Origin: Symsagittifera roscoffensis
Lineage: Eukaryota > Xenacoelomorpha > Acoela > Convolutidae
Length of the DNA stretch: 64,000 bases
NCBI RefSeq assembly: GCF_963678635.1
Contig: NC_087068.1
Coordinates: 9,060,027-9,124,026 of the forward strand
Direction: 5' to 3'
Shown one piece after another: positions 10,486 through 20,955 of this stretch. Numbering within the stretch: position 1 is the stretch's first letter; every line of letters starts with the position of its first letter. Made by a program: the position numbers and the translations under genes. The notes beneath the pieces were generated by a model. The model was given only the letters and a program-made list of their open reading frames with translations. It did no database searches and was not told the origin of the DNA.

Positions 10486-11600
10486 ATGCAAGAGCAGTGT
10501 AATGATACTGTAATCAAAGACATCAAAAATTGCATAAAGCAAAACGAAAAGCTAGAAAGAAACAAAAAAAATCCTTATCGCGAAGAAAAAGGATTAAAAG
10601 CTTATATCAGGCAGTTTGAATCATTATTCATTGAAGACCAACATGATCTTCTATGTATTAATGAATATAATGATGACTATACTAAGAGTCCAAAAATTTG
10701 CTTACCCATCTCCCTTGTGCTAAACTGCTTTGAGTTAGCTCATAAGCATCCTCTTAGCGGTCATCACGGCGAAACAAAAACTTTAGAAATAATCAAAAGA
10801 TATTTCTATTGGCCCGGGCTCTATAAATGGGTCAACATGCTTCTTCATGATTGCCTAGAATGTCAGAAAAATAAGACTAAACGAAAAGACCTGAATGAAG
10901 TTCCATTACAACAATGGGGACAATTAGAAACAATCCCAATGAAAACGATCCACATTGACCATAAAGGTCCACTCAGACCATCAAGTCACGGCAAAAACTT
11001 TTGCTTAGTTGTGATAGATGCATTCTCTAGATATCTTCAACTCTATCCATGCACCCATGCAGACTCTAAGGAAACCATTAAGCTCTTAGAGAAATACATC
11101 ACAACATTTGGTATTCCACAACAAATTATTCATGATAATGGAAGTGCATTCATGAGTAATGACTTTTCTCATTGGTCCTCTGAATTGGGAACAACCCTGA
11201 GGCCAAGAACTACTTACTCGCCTTGGACCAACGGAAAAATTGAAGTCCAGAATAAACATTTAACCCAGTACTTTCGACATTTCTTGAAAAACTCAGGCTC
11301 AAACTGGTCTGAATTAACAAATAAGTTTGCTTTTGCAGATAACACCGCCATTAATTCAAGTACAGTTTCCACTCCATTGAGATTGTCTTTGGCATAAAAC
11401 CTCAGGTTCCCCTTAGCCTTAAATTAGGCCTCTACCGTGACCAAAACAAAAGATGTACCTCTGAATTTTGCGCTGGTCTCAAAATTATGCTCATACCGAG
11501 CATAAGTCAAACAATGAGACCATAGATAGATTTCAAAAAATCAAATTTCCGCCGAAATACTAAAAAGGGAAAATGATTTTAAGTTGGTTTATAGTAACAC
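10486..11600 (+). pseudogene. pol: integrase (HHCC, DDE core)
   Basis: The zinc-binding N-terminus has H...H...C..C in ELAHKHPLSGHHGETKT ... HDCLECQKNK (10730-10870). The DDE core has its first Asp in IHIDHKGP (~10950), its second in IIHDNGSAFMS (~11125-11155) and its Glu in NGKIEVQNKHL (~11230-11260). A long frame of 303 codons ends at 11397 because of a one-base change near 11378. The C-terminal part resumes at 11584 with a GPY/F-like DNA-binding region (FKLGRPIKEGTKVLLEN; GRYTVIEKI). It would insert the cDNA into the host chromosome; the 4-bp target duplication fits this class. Confidence 0.92.
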
Positions 11601-12568
11601 CTATACCCATTGCCGCCGCATCACTAATAAGGCCCACATGTTCCGAAATCAATTCAAATTAGGTCGGCCTATAAAAGAAGGCACAAAAGTGTTACTAGAA
11701 AATAGATCCAAACCACTATTGAAATCTCAAAAACTTTTGAATTTGAGATCTGGACGTTACACCGTAATTGAAAAAATCACGGAAGTAACATACGGAATTC
11801 AAAATGATTTCACTAACGAAAAAAAGATTGTCCACCGCAATCATATTGTTGAATACTTTCCTAAAGAACAACAAATACCCAAACTACTACAAGAACACTC
11901 TAGTGATTTATTTTCAAGTGATTTTTATGATCAAATAACAAATCATCTAATCGACTCTTTCAATAAACCTAAACGGGTTGAAAATCTACAATACCAGTTT
12001 TGGCCAGTAGTCAACAATGGTTATCAGCAAATGACTGATCATAACCCTACAAATGAGGATTAAAAAAAACCATTGTACAAGAACAATCATTAGATTCAGG
12101 CAGAGAAACCATGCATCTAAGAACTTTGTTCGATGCAACTGCGATTGACCAGAATCTTAGATCTATTCGAAGTTCAACTCCCTATCTTGTTACCCCTAAT
12201 CCTTATCCTTCAACCCCTAATCCTTCAACTAGTCAATCTAGTAGTTATGGCCACCGCTGCCTACCTAGCCGCAGTATAAATCCTAATACTAGTCTCGCAA
12301 ATGACTTTGGCCGCCGCCACCAAAACATAACAACACAATATAATACTCCCCGTCTTCCTGATTTCCCTCGTTTATTTGAATCATCAGAAAGCTTTACTGA
12401 TTGAAAAAAAATATCCCTTATAGCTCTCAGGAAAGCTTCTATGAGAACACTCGATCCGCACCTGGATCACTTTCTGAATCCAAAAGACCTAAACGGACAA
12501 ATCGTCCTACAAACTTTTATGGAACTACAATTCCATCTAGTATAATTGGCAAATTTAAAAAGAAATAA
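11601..12568 (+). pseudogene. pol: integrase C-terminal part and Ser/Pro-rich tail
   Basis: After the integrase C-terminal fold the frame runs to 12063, shifts at an A run, continues at 12069-12404 with a Pro/Ser/Thr-rich tail (repeated TPNPYPSTPNPSTS), shifts again in an A run near 12405, and ends with a basic tail (KRPKRTNRP) at 12566. Such low-complexity basic tails are seen in some gypsy integrases and may guide chromatin targeting; no chromodomain is visible. Confidence 0.6.
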
Positions 12569-12619
12569 TAAACACCAACTATTTATTTGGCCAAAACTAA
12601 TATTTTTGTAACATTCTTT

Positions 12620-12625
12620 TTTATT
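12620..12625 (-). terminator. polyadenylation signal of the antisense gene
   Basis: AATAAA on the minus strand, about 71 nt after the stop of the antisense gene's second exon. This is the normal layout for a polymerase II gene reading against the element. Confidence 0.5.
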
Positions 12626-12695
12626 GGCCTTTTCCTTTCTCTTTTATAAATATTTTGTTTGTAATAAAACCACAAAACACCAAAAATAAACATAT

Positions 12696-13404
12696 TTACA
12701 AAGAGGTTTTAAAATAATTTTTATAAAGATTAGACTTTATATCCGTGTAGGATTTGATTAGTTTAACAGCCGCCATCTTTTCCAGAGAATTTTCAGCGGC
12801 CCTACTCAGGCTCCTCACTGCAAACTGCAGCGCTAAATAAGGCCGCCACCAAGCTTGATAGATTTCTTCTAACATGATGTCCAGCTCTATCTTTTTCCTA
12901 ACTTCTTCTTCTATTGCTGGCTTTCTGAAGAATTCTTCTTGAAACTAAAACAAATTTATATACTATTTCTATGTTGCCATGCCACTTGAATAAAAAAAAA
13001 TTTTTATTTTTTATTTTCAAAATTGGGTGTATTGTAAAACAAACTTACATCCTCTCCAAAGAATAAGGACAAAAAGTCCATTGTTTCTTTTGAACCACAT
13101 TGTATCCACTCCATGGGCTCCATAGTTTCTTTGCAAGGAACTTACTCTGAATTGAGCCCAGCTCAAATAATTCCTCGGCATTCAGTACCGGATACTTAAA
13201 GACATAACTCCGGTCCATAAAAATCATAAAATCCATAAGCGTTAAGTTTACTCCTTTCTCTACTAGCCCGTCGTAGATTGCCACCCTTCTCTCGACTTCC
13301 TTGTCCTCTAGCAAGGCTTCATGTTTAAAACTTAGCTCATCCCGTAAGTTCAAAAACTTCTCCGGGAAGTCCACCAGATTATCTTCAGGATCAATAAAAT
13401 TCAT
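12696..13404 (-). pseudogene. antisense two-exon gene between pol and env
   Basis: On the minus strand an ATG at 13404 (CCAAAATGA) opens 118 codons. The splice donor AT/GTAAGTTT follows (exon ends at 13049), then a 104-nt AT-rich intron with acceptor TTGTTTTAG (12945-12946), and a second exon 12944-12696. Exon 2 is open for exactly 82 codons plus stop in its first frame, with good codon use. Exon 1 as read joins in a different frame and would stop after about ten codons, while a second frame of exon 1's last ~90 bases joins correctly, so a one-base indel in that stretch is the likely defect, like those elsewhere in the element. The product is acidic and helical in exon 1 (PEKFLNLRDELSF; DKEVERRVAIYDGL) and charged then amphipathic in exon 2. 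I recognise no domain. Its function is unknown; a regulator or packaging accessory is only a guess. Confidence 0.65.
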
Positions 13405-13474
13405 TTTGGACGAAGAAAAACTTTTTTGAGAAAAAAATAAAGATAGTTAAAACTGAACGGAAAGCAAACAAATG

Positions 13475-13500
13475 ATGTTGCTTTTAGTCCTCTTTTATGA
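13475..13500 (-). promoter_or_regulatory. candidate promoter of the antisense gene
   Basis: On the minus strand ATAAAAG (13500-13494) is followed 25 nt later by an initiator-like TCATTT (A at 13475), leaving a 5' leader of about 70 nt before the ATG at 13404. Confidence 0.4.
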
Positions 13501-13619
13501 AGAGATGTTTTTTCATTTTCCTCCTCCAATAGGGAAGGGGAATGCAGTTGTTAAAAATTAACATCAGCATAAACGAATAAAAATCATTTCACTGCTAGAT
13601 CTCAACAAATCAAAACTAA

Positions 13620-13660
13620 GTGGAAAAACCACGACATTAAGCCAGAGTGGAAAAAACCAC
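13620..13660. repeat. two direct copies of a GTGG/CCAC hairpin
   Basis: GTGG-A5-CCAC (13620-13632) and GTGG-A6-CCAC (13647-13660) lie 27 nt apart, each followed by a similar ACATTA. They sit in the non-coding interval between the antisense gene's promoter and env. Confidence 0.5.
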
Positions 13661-13910
13661 AACATTACAAAACGAATGGCGAAGGAATTACGACTTAAAA
13701 AGAATCATTTCCGAAAGACGCCGAATAACAACGGCCAATCAGAGCTTAGATTTGCAAAAAAGCAAAAACAGCCTTTAAAAACTAACTGATATATTCTTGC
13801 TGTTTTTGTTGTTTTCATTCTTGCTCAATTCCACATCTTGCATTCAAAACCTCCTCTCTCCAAAAAAATAAATCTGCTGAATTCCTCAACCAAAAATAAA
13901 AATCTAACTC

Positions 13911-13912
13911 AG
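13911..13912 (+). promoter_or_regulatory. possible splice acceptor for an env mRNA
   Basis: CTAACTCAG ends at 13912, 13 nt before the env-like ATG at 13926. A downstream gene in a retroelement needs a spliced or separate mRNA, and this is the nearest AG in a suitable context. No donor was assigned. Confidence 0.25.
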
Positions 13913-13925
13913 ATTTCCCATCAAA

Positions 13926-16261
13926 ATGACAAATCCAAACAGTGAACTAGAGGAAGGTGAACTAATGGACCAAGATCCTGTTCTAACCACTCTCGAAGAA
14001 ATGCTTAAAGTGAGTGCTTTTAAAAATTATTTTGCTATCATTCACCACCAAAAAATAAATTTGCAAAAAATTTATTTGGTTGGTCTTTTAACTCTAATAA
14101 TACTTTCGAATCAAACCTCAGCATTTGATCCGAAAGAACAATTGTATGCAAATACTGCAAATAATCTTCGCGTTGCTCATTATGATTGTCAACTAATGAC
14201 TTCTAACAAAATGTTCTCTCTAAATAAAGTAGCACCTTGCAAAGTCCAACCAGAAAATATTAAAGTAACCCAATGCTTATGTTTCTCTGTATCAGAGACA
14301 TTGTCGCACAAAAATAAATGCGACAATGTGTCAAATCAAACACCAATCAATGCGTTGGTTCTGTGATTCTTTTGATTCCAATGGTATCGACGCTTGACAA
14401 AATATGATCACTACTGATCTCCATTTTTCTGCCGATCAATGTAAATCGGCCGCCGACAGAGGCTATCTTAACCTAGGCTATGCTAGTATTGGAAATATTC
14501 CTTTCAAATTTAATGTTAAAACAGTAACTAATGCCCATGCTGGCAAAGTTGACGGCAAACATCATAATGAATGTGATGACCGTTCTTGGATTAAATTGGA
14601 CACTTTTGAAACTTACATGCAAAATGTAACTCTGACTGTTAACCTCAAAGATGAAACAGTCAATAATTGGCAAAACATTCCTTTGCCCTGTCCAGTGTCT
14701 ACAAATGGATGTGAAACAACATCCTTAGACGCTTTTGTTTATACTTGGGAAGAACCCGAAAATTGCATTTTCACTGTTTTAAACAGATTTCCGGCTAAAA
14801 TGATTCAAAACGGAGAATCATACTATATAATTAAAGGCAATTCTAGCTCGTCTATTCATTCTACCCAAACAAGGGATTCTCAAAAATTTATGCTATAGGT
14901 GATGAATAAACTGCAATCTCTTTGTGGTCATCCCAGAATAGTGTATCCAACTTCATATGATTCACTTTTTATTGCATACACTGACGGTTTCAATATGGAT
15001 ACTGGAATCCAAGTTGAGCCAACCCCAGAAACGGGAACTATTCATAATGCCGGCCAACCAAATTCTACTTTTCTCACAACAAGTGGTGATTTGCCGCCAC
15101 TCAAATTCTCAACTAGTCAAATTGACTACGAAGCTCATATAGGAACCAAATTGGACTATATTCTTTTTAATAGCTTCTACATGCTCAGAACGGCCGAGTT
15201 AGCCCTTCTGCAAAATTAATGTGAGTTAGAACGCTGATCAATTTTAAATACTCTAATGCTTTCACTTGAAAGCCCACGTTTGGCTGGCTACATTTTAACT
15301 CAGAACCGCTCTATGTTCTTAGAGACCAATGACAATGTTGCCTGGCTCTACCATTGTCCGATATTTTATTCACCTTTGCAATTAACGGATGAATGCTATA
15401 ATCGCATTCCCATTATGTATAAGGAAAATGTTCGATTTGTCGATCCAATTACGCGACAAACTTTTCAGTCGGCAGATCTACAAGACTGCTACGACAAACA
15501 TTCAAATCTCTTTCAACTAGATGTTGATGATGATAAATCCTGGATTGAATTAACCCCTCAAATTACAAGGGTTACAGGACCATATCTCTTTAAACCAAAA
15601 GAGATAAATCAAAAGATTAAGTATTCTTTAGCCTCTAGCCAGGGCGCTTCAATCTACACTTATGCTCAAATGCAAAAATTCTGGAATATGATTTCCGATA
15701 ATTTAGAGATGAAAGGAATACTGCAAAAAGTATCCAGGTCCTTTCTAAACGCTATATATTTTCTTTTCACGGACTCATATAGCCCACTAGGCTCTTCCCA
15801 AACAATATATTTGGACTATCTCATCTCTCCAAACTTTTGGAAAAACGAATACACCCGTATATTTGGGATAGTACAATAATATTTAGAAAAATGCGGAATA
15901 GTCTTTGCCTCTTTTCTATTTGTGAAACTGCCTGGTATTCATAATAAAGGCTATGCATATTCACAAAATCACCGGCCGCTCACTACACTTTGGCAAAGTA
16001 TTGCTTGCCGCTTCATACAATATACTTTTCACTTCCATAATGACCTCAATTTTCACTCAAGATGAGCAAACTGAAAAAATAGAACAAGAATGTGATCAAA
16101 AATACAAGCCCCTCTTTTAGAGGAAATTGATAAAATAAACCAGGATCGCATGTATCCTCACATCCAATTAACAAGTTTTGAGAGAAGAACTCAAAACTTG
16201 GATCACCCAACAAGCCCAGTCTAATAAAAAAAATTCTACTGTTCTAGGATATACCAACTGA
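13926..16261 (+). pseudogene. env: env-like membrane glycoprotein, several breaks
   Basis: The first frame (13926-14366) starts with ATG and has an acidic N-terminus. It then has a hydrophobic signal-type segment at residues ~49-65 ending SNQTSA, and a Cys-containing ectodomain start. After a frame change near 14360 and a stop at 14393-14395 the frame resumes at 14404. It runs to 15879 with in-frame stops at 14896-14898 and 15217-15219. Visible features are paired cysteines, N-glycosylation sites (NVT), and a conserved-looking block with CY, IPIMY and VDPITRQT near 15390-15470. Beyond 15879 a hydrophobic stretch and a short charged tail can be read to about 16261, with frame changes. The pattern is that of a virus-type entry glycoprotein captured by a retroelement; the Cys and VDPITR layout reminds me of glycoproteins of negative-strand RNA virus type, but I cannot assign it. 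It is not functional here. Confidence 0.7.
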
Positions 16262-17026
16262 TTCAACTTTGGACGCATCACTTGATGACCACTTGAGAGA
16301 TTTTGAGGATCTTCTCTCACTCCTGCCACCAACTGATCCACTAGACTCGCAGATTTCAGCACTCATTCAACAACTAACTGTTTTTACTACTACAGCCCCC
16401 ACTGCAAATCCAACCTCAACACGATCCTTCGTTGAGCCACTACTTCAAACCAATTCAGCTGTCCCAATAGCTATAGCATAAAAGCCACCACCCCTAAAAG
16501 TTTCACCCCCTGATTTCAATATACCCCTGGTTCCCTCGAATTCCAAACTTCCAAAACGGACCCAGATAGTAAGACCATATAAGATACTAACGGCCAATAC
16601 GCCGGTATCAACTTCTCAATATCCAATGACCATTAGGCGACAGCCCTTACACCCCACTGAATTAAATACTAAATTACATATTCAGTTAGAAAGGGAACGA
16701 TACATTAATTCTAACTGTTATCCCGGCTTCGATATGGATCTCAATTATGCTTCGAATCCATTAATCAACCGTTTTAAATTAGAAGCCTATCACCCGATAA
16801 AAAAATGTACTCCATAACTAATTCCCTTCTTGAATATCAAAAAATCTATGTCCCAGCAAAATATCTGACAGCAAAATTACAAACCCCCCAATTAGACGAA
16901 TATACTGAGCAAATTCAGCGCAGTCATATACACGAAACGCATCAAATCCGGGAGCTGAAAAAGCAAATCCACAGTTTAAAGACAAAAAATCACCAACTTA
17001 TAGCCCGGTTGGAAGGAAAATTGTAA
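16246..17026 (+). pseudogene. extra 3' ORF with C-terminal coiled coil
   Basis: After env a frame opens at 16246 and reads to 16817 apart from one stop at 16479-16481. It then continues after a one-base change near 16810 in the frame ending at 17026. In total it is about 255 codons. The N-terminus is acidic (LDDHLRDFEDLLSLLPP), the middle is Pro/Thr-rich, and the last 60 residues form heptads (HETHQIRELKKQIHSLKTK). There is no ATG at the very start, so it may be expressed by splicing or be the lost end of another gene. It resembles no family I know. Position after env is where retroviral accessory genes often lie. Confidence 0.55.
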
Positions 17027-17552
17027 AAATTAATCCTTTCATTTAAACATTTATTCTTTCGCTTTATATAGCTATGTAGTATAGCTATTAATTTTGCCTT
17101 TCTCAACAATTTTGACTTTTATAAAAAACAAAAAAAAATACCCCCTTTGTATCCTCCCCTTATTACGCGTATGGACATCCACTTCACATACTTCAAAACG
17201 AAAAGGAGACTTCGAAAAAAGAATGTTCAAGGCATAATAATATTAAACTGACCTGCAAACTTTTGAGAAACAAATAATTTTGATGTATTTAATTTTATAG
17301 TTGAATCTATTGGTTGTGTAAACTCTATTTTGATTTATAAATATAACTGATTGATTCATATTCATTCAAGCCTGACTCAAAGTATCAGTTGATCAATAAC
17401 ATCTGCTACCTGTAATACCATCAAACTATTGAATCAACTTTATGAGATTGAAAGAAAAAGCTTTGATCGGTCAACAATTACCCCACCATTCAAGTGAAAG
17501 TAAAAAAAATGAAAGTTTTAGTTTTTTTCCTCTCCAAATAGGAGGATGAATA
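17027..17552 (+). other. 3' non-coding region and purine-rich tract
   Basis: There is no coding frame of note. The last 17 bases (17536-17552, AAATAGGAGGATGAATA) are purine-rich and abut the 3' LTR, the expected place for the polypurine tract that primes plus-strand DNA; the tract is short and interrupted. Confidence 0.5.
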
Positions 17553-18160
17553 TGTCCTGATTTCAAATAGAAACAGAAACATGAATTATTTTATTGCGTT
17601 CACAAAATGTGACGCCGCCGCTACCACAAAAGAAATATGTTTTTATTCACTTGCAAAAGGAAGGGAAATGCTATTGGAATAATTCGTATAACGTTTTAAG
17701 CATTGAGAATTGAAACGACTATTCTCATTCAATGCGAATAATAACGATTTCTCTCGTAAAGTACGAGCATACGAAACTTTCTTCTCGTAAAATACGAATG
17801 TACGAATAGAGAATACGAAGTTAAGAAGTAACTTCTCATTTGATACCAAAAGTGGCGTGATTTTCCCATTTGAGTATAAATAGAAGCTCAAAACTACGGG
17901 AATTCATTCCCAACAATATCTCTTCAACTACCCCAACCAATCTCTAAAATGATATCTATTCTCAGTAAAAATATCTCTAATCTCACCGTTAAAATAGATA
18001 TTGAGTCAAAAGGCAACTAGCTGTAAATTCATACAAACTTCTTTTCTAATAAAATATTTCTCAGCGAATTTTAGATTGACTTTCTAAGATAGAAAGTAGA
18101 AAGGACCCTTTATTCCTAGCAAGCGATTTGTCCGACGTATATAGTTTTGCTAGCGTAATA
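17553..18160 (+). repeat. 3' LTR of the gypsy-class element
   Basis: 608 bp, the partner of 4595-5196. It keeps TATAAATA (17875-17882) and AATAAA (18048-18053). It has an extra ~30 bp near 17815-17832 and lacks the CA-rich stretch of the 5' copy. GTAG follows directly (18161-18164), matching 4591-4594. Confidence 0.92.
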
Positions 18161-18433
18161 GTAGCACGCCACCAAATTTTTTTCCACGAGTCGGGGTCCC
18201 CTGTGAAAATGGTTTCAAGTCCTTCAAAGCATCCCGGGTTGACCTCCATAGACCGAAAATGCTAATCATACAATTTCATACACTTAATCTATGGAAAAAT
18301 GCTAGTCATACAAATTTCATACATTTTGCAAAATGAGTTTGATCGAATTTCAAAGGTATTTTATAGTTGTTTTGGTATCGAAATTGGTATCTCTTCATTA
18401 AAAAAAGGAAAAAAAATGGTATGAAAAAAAATG

Positions 18434-18473
18434 CTAACCATACAATTTCCATATATGGAAATTGTATGATTAG
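18434..18473. repeat. 40-bp near-perfect palindrome
   Basis: CTAACCATACAATTTCCATA meets its inverse at the centre, with one mismatch between arms. It can form a cruciform or strong hairpin and is built from two head-to-head transposon end motifs. Confidence 0.8.
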
Positions 18474-18617
18474 AATTTCTAAAAAAAAAATTTTTTTTTG
18501 AAAAAAAGCTTTGAACAATTAATCAATTCAACTGCTGGCAAAACATTTAAGCGTTTTTTGGGCTGCTACGACTGAAAACTTTGACTTTTTTTATTTTTGT
18601 TTTCTGAAAAAAAAACA

Positions 18618-18657
18618 CTAGTCATACAATTTCCATATATGGAAATTGTATGACTAG
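18618..18657. repeat. 40-bp perfect palindrome
   Basis: The left arm CTAGTCATACAATTTCCATA is followed with no spacer by its exact reverse complement. It is the same motif as at 18434. Confidence 0.9.
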
Positions 18658-19868
18658 CATTTTTTTGATGGCGACGACAGAAATTTTTCTAAGTGTTTTT
18701 GAAATTGCCCCCAAAAATTTTTTGTGTTTTTTTTCCAACCGCAAATTGATTTTCGTATTCACAGAAACATGTTTTGATAAAAAAAAAATTTTGCATGCAA
18801 AATTTAATTTTTTGTGTGTATAACGTAGTCCTGGATATACTAATATAGAATTTTTTTCCTTTTCTCTTCATAATTTTTTTCAAAAACGCTTAAAACTCCT
18901 CTGTCTTTTGTATGACATGTTTTTGTATGCCTTGATCAATATCTGGTAATTTAAAAAATTAAATTTTAAAAATAACCATCTTTGAAAACTTTTGCCAAAT
19001 TTTAAAATTTCGTTACTTTTGTCATATTATTTGTGCGAGACGAAATTAAAACATTTCAGGCTGTTTCCAATGCAGTTTCCAATGTGAGACGGCCAAGCCT
19101 TTGTTTACTACGTTTGAGTAACCAAGGTTTTTGTAATTTGTGGTGTTTGGTTACGAACACAACCAAAACATTTTGAGAAAATAAAATGTAAAATGTCAAT
19201 ATATTTGGTTTATGGAAAAAAGCTAGTCATACAATTTCCATATATACAAAAATACTAATCAAGATTTGTAATTTCTGAAAATTGTATGACTAACATTTTT
19301 GGTCAACCCGGGTGATTGATTCAAGCTTGACATTATGGAACTGTCTGTGAACATGTACAAAACATCATGACCGGCTGATTGATTCAAGCCATTCCTTATA
19401 ATGGGTTACATCATTTCAGGAAAGGTTGTTACTTATTTCTTCTCACTTTACAAGATGAACGCGGAGCTCGACTAAAACAGATCTCATGTATGGAAACTTT
19501 TGAATAAAATTGCAGTGCGGAATTTAATTTTTGTTGAGAATTTACAAAAAACTCGCGAGCTTTTTCCTTCCAAACTGCAGTCAAGAAAAATCAAAATCCT
19601 GTGCGAGTCTTTCAAGAGTTTAGTAAAGGTCATGTAAGAGTCTTGTAAATGTAAAAGTCTCGAGTTTTTTGTTTCATCAGTATCTGACAAGATATCAGAT
19701 ATCAACCAAATGTTGATTAAAACTTTCAATTGGTAGTGTTTTCTACTTCCTGCAAAAATAAGCTCTGACGCAATAATCATGAAAGATGTTTATAAATTGT
19801 ATTCTCATTTTGTAAAAACAAAATTCACAATCAAAACCAAAAGCCATTCAAAATTTCAGCCAGTTTTT

Positions 19869-20390
19869 AGAATTTTTTTCCTTTTCTCTTCATAATTTTT
19901 TTTTCAAAAACGCTTAAAACTCCTCTTTCTTTTGAATGAAATGTTTTTGTATGCCTTGATCAATGTCTGGTAAATTAAAAATTCAAATTTTAGAAATAAT
20001 CATCTTGGAAAATTATTGCCAAAATTTAAAAGTTCATTACTTTCGTTATATTATTTGTCTGAGACAGAAGTAACATATATCAGGCTGTTTCCAACGCATT
20101 TTTAATGCGAGACGGCCAAACCGTTGGTTACTACGTTTGAGTAATCAAGGTGTATGTCATTTGTGTTCGGCTACGAACACAACCAAAAAATTTTGAGACA
20201 TTAAAATGTAAAAAATCAATATTTTTGGTTTATGGAAAAATGCTAGTCATACAATTTCCATATATGGAAAAAATACTAATCATAGACCTTTCATGCAATT
20301 TTCTGTACGTATGGAATTGTATGGAAAGTGCATGACTAGCATTTTTCCATATATGGAAATTGTATGACTAGTATTTTTGGTCATCCCGGG
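19869..20390. mobile_element. second copy of the palindromic transposon's right half
   Basis: Aligns with ~18841-19312 (shared phrases such as CATAATTTTTTTTCAAAAACG, GAGACGGCCAA and GAACACAACCAAAA) and ends in GGTCATCCCGGG (20379-20390). The end holds several nested TAGTCATAC motifs and a half palindrome at 20330-20375. The left half is absent. The 19313-19868 interval between copies shows only a TGATTGATTCAAGC direct repeat (19313, 19376). Confidence 0.65.
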
Positions 20391-20955
20391 ATCAAAAACT
20401 CGTTTTTTACTTGTTGTAAATGAATCGTAGACATCATCATTTGAATCGAGCACTCTGCTGCCTGATCTTTTAGTCAGCCACCTCAAAGCAAAACACATTT
20501 AACTATCCATCATTATTTTGGCAAGAACAAAAGATATTGGTTTGTCCCTCGATATTTTTTTGCTTGATTCATTTTTCAGCGTTTTTTTGCACATCCTTTT
20601 GTTTCTTGAAACAGTACGCTGTTTCTCCGTCTTCCCAATTCTATAGTTTTCTTCCAATCAAAATTTTGCCATCACGTGTCCCGTACCGAACGGAAGCTGT
20701 TTTTCTAGATAGAAATTCTATGTAGATTATCTAGCCCAGTTTTCTCGTATTTTTCGTGCAGAAGTCATCTATTTCTTTTCTGGTTTAGAAACAAACAGTT
20801 TCTAGAAAGAAATAACCAGAAATCAGTTAACTGCTCAACCGCAACGAGATAAACATACTTCGAGTATACACAATAGCAGTAGCGAATACAATGCAAACTT
20901 ACACTTGTTATAACATTGTTATTCTCCTAAAACTTGGTAAAGCTATCAAGGGCTG

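Larger units (their letters stand above)
6813..12568 (+). pseudogene. pol: pol polyprotein (PR, macro, RT, RNase H, IN), many breaks
   Basis: Entered by the -1 shift, pol reads about 1,900 codons to tandem stops at 12566-12571. Domains in order: aspartic protease (~6900-7240), an all-beta linker, macro domain (~7713-8150), reverse transcriptase and RNase H (~8510-9880), a long acidic linker, integrase (~10486-11600) and a Pro/Ser-rich tail. In-frame stops are at 7236-7238, 8669-8671, 8774-8776 and 10080-10082. One-base frame changes lie near 8055, 9076 (A run), 9270, 9790, 10447, 11378, around 11480-11550, 12064 (A run) and 12405 (A run). Each piece keeps clear family motifs, so the order is certain although no intact protein can be made. 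Confidence 0.93.
4595..18160 (+). mobile_element. full-length Ty3/gypsy-class LTR retrotransposon with env, macro domain and antisense gene
   Basis: The element is 13,566 bp, bounded by two direct LTRs (4595-5196 and 17553-18160) starting TGT and ending ATA. The 4-bp sequence GTAG flanks it on both sides (4591-4594 and 18161-18164), which shows it is a single insertion. Order: LTR, primer-binding-like site, gag, -1 slippery site, pol (protease, macro domain, reverse transcriptase, RNase H, integrase with HHCC and DDE), an antisense two-exon gene, env-like gene, an extra coiled-coil ORF, purine-rich tract, LTR. The domain order with integrase after RNase H places it in Ty3/gypsy or retroviruses. 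All long frames carry stops or one-base shifts, many at A runs, so this copy is inactive. LTRs differ at roughly 15-20 positions plus two longer indels, so it is not recent. It is far longer than a typical 5-8 kb gypsy element. Confidence 0.93.
18233..19312. mobile_element. palindrome-rich DNA transposon, non-autonomous
   Basis: About 1,080 bp bounded by CCCGGGTTGACC (18233-18244) and its exact inverse (19301-19312). Just inside each end lies the motif TGCTAGTCATACAATTTCC or a close variant, and the same motif recurs as head-to-head palindromes inside. There is no transposase frame. Right-half sequence recurs at 19869-20390, and diverged reverse copies start at 48027 and 50336. No clear target duplication is visible, so the superfamily is open. 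Confidence 0.65.
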
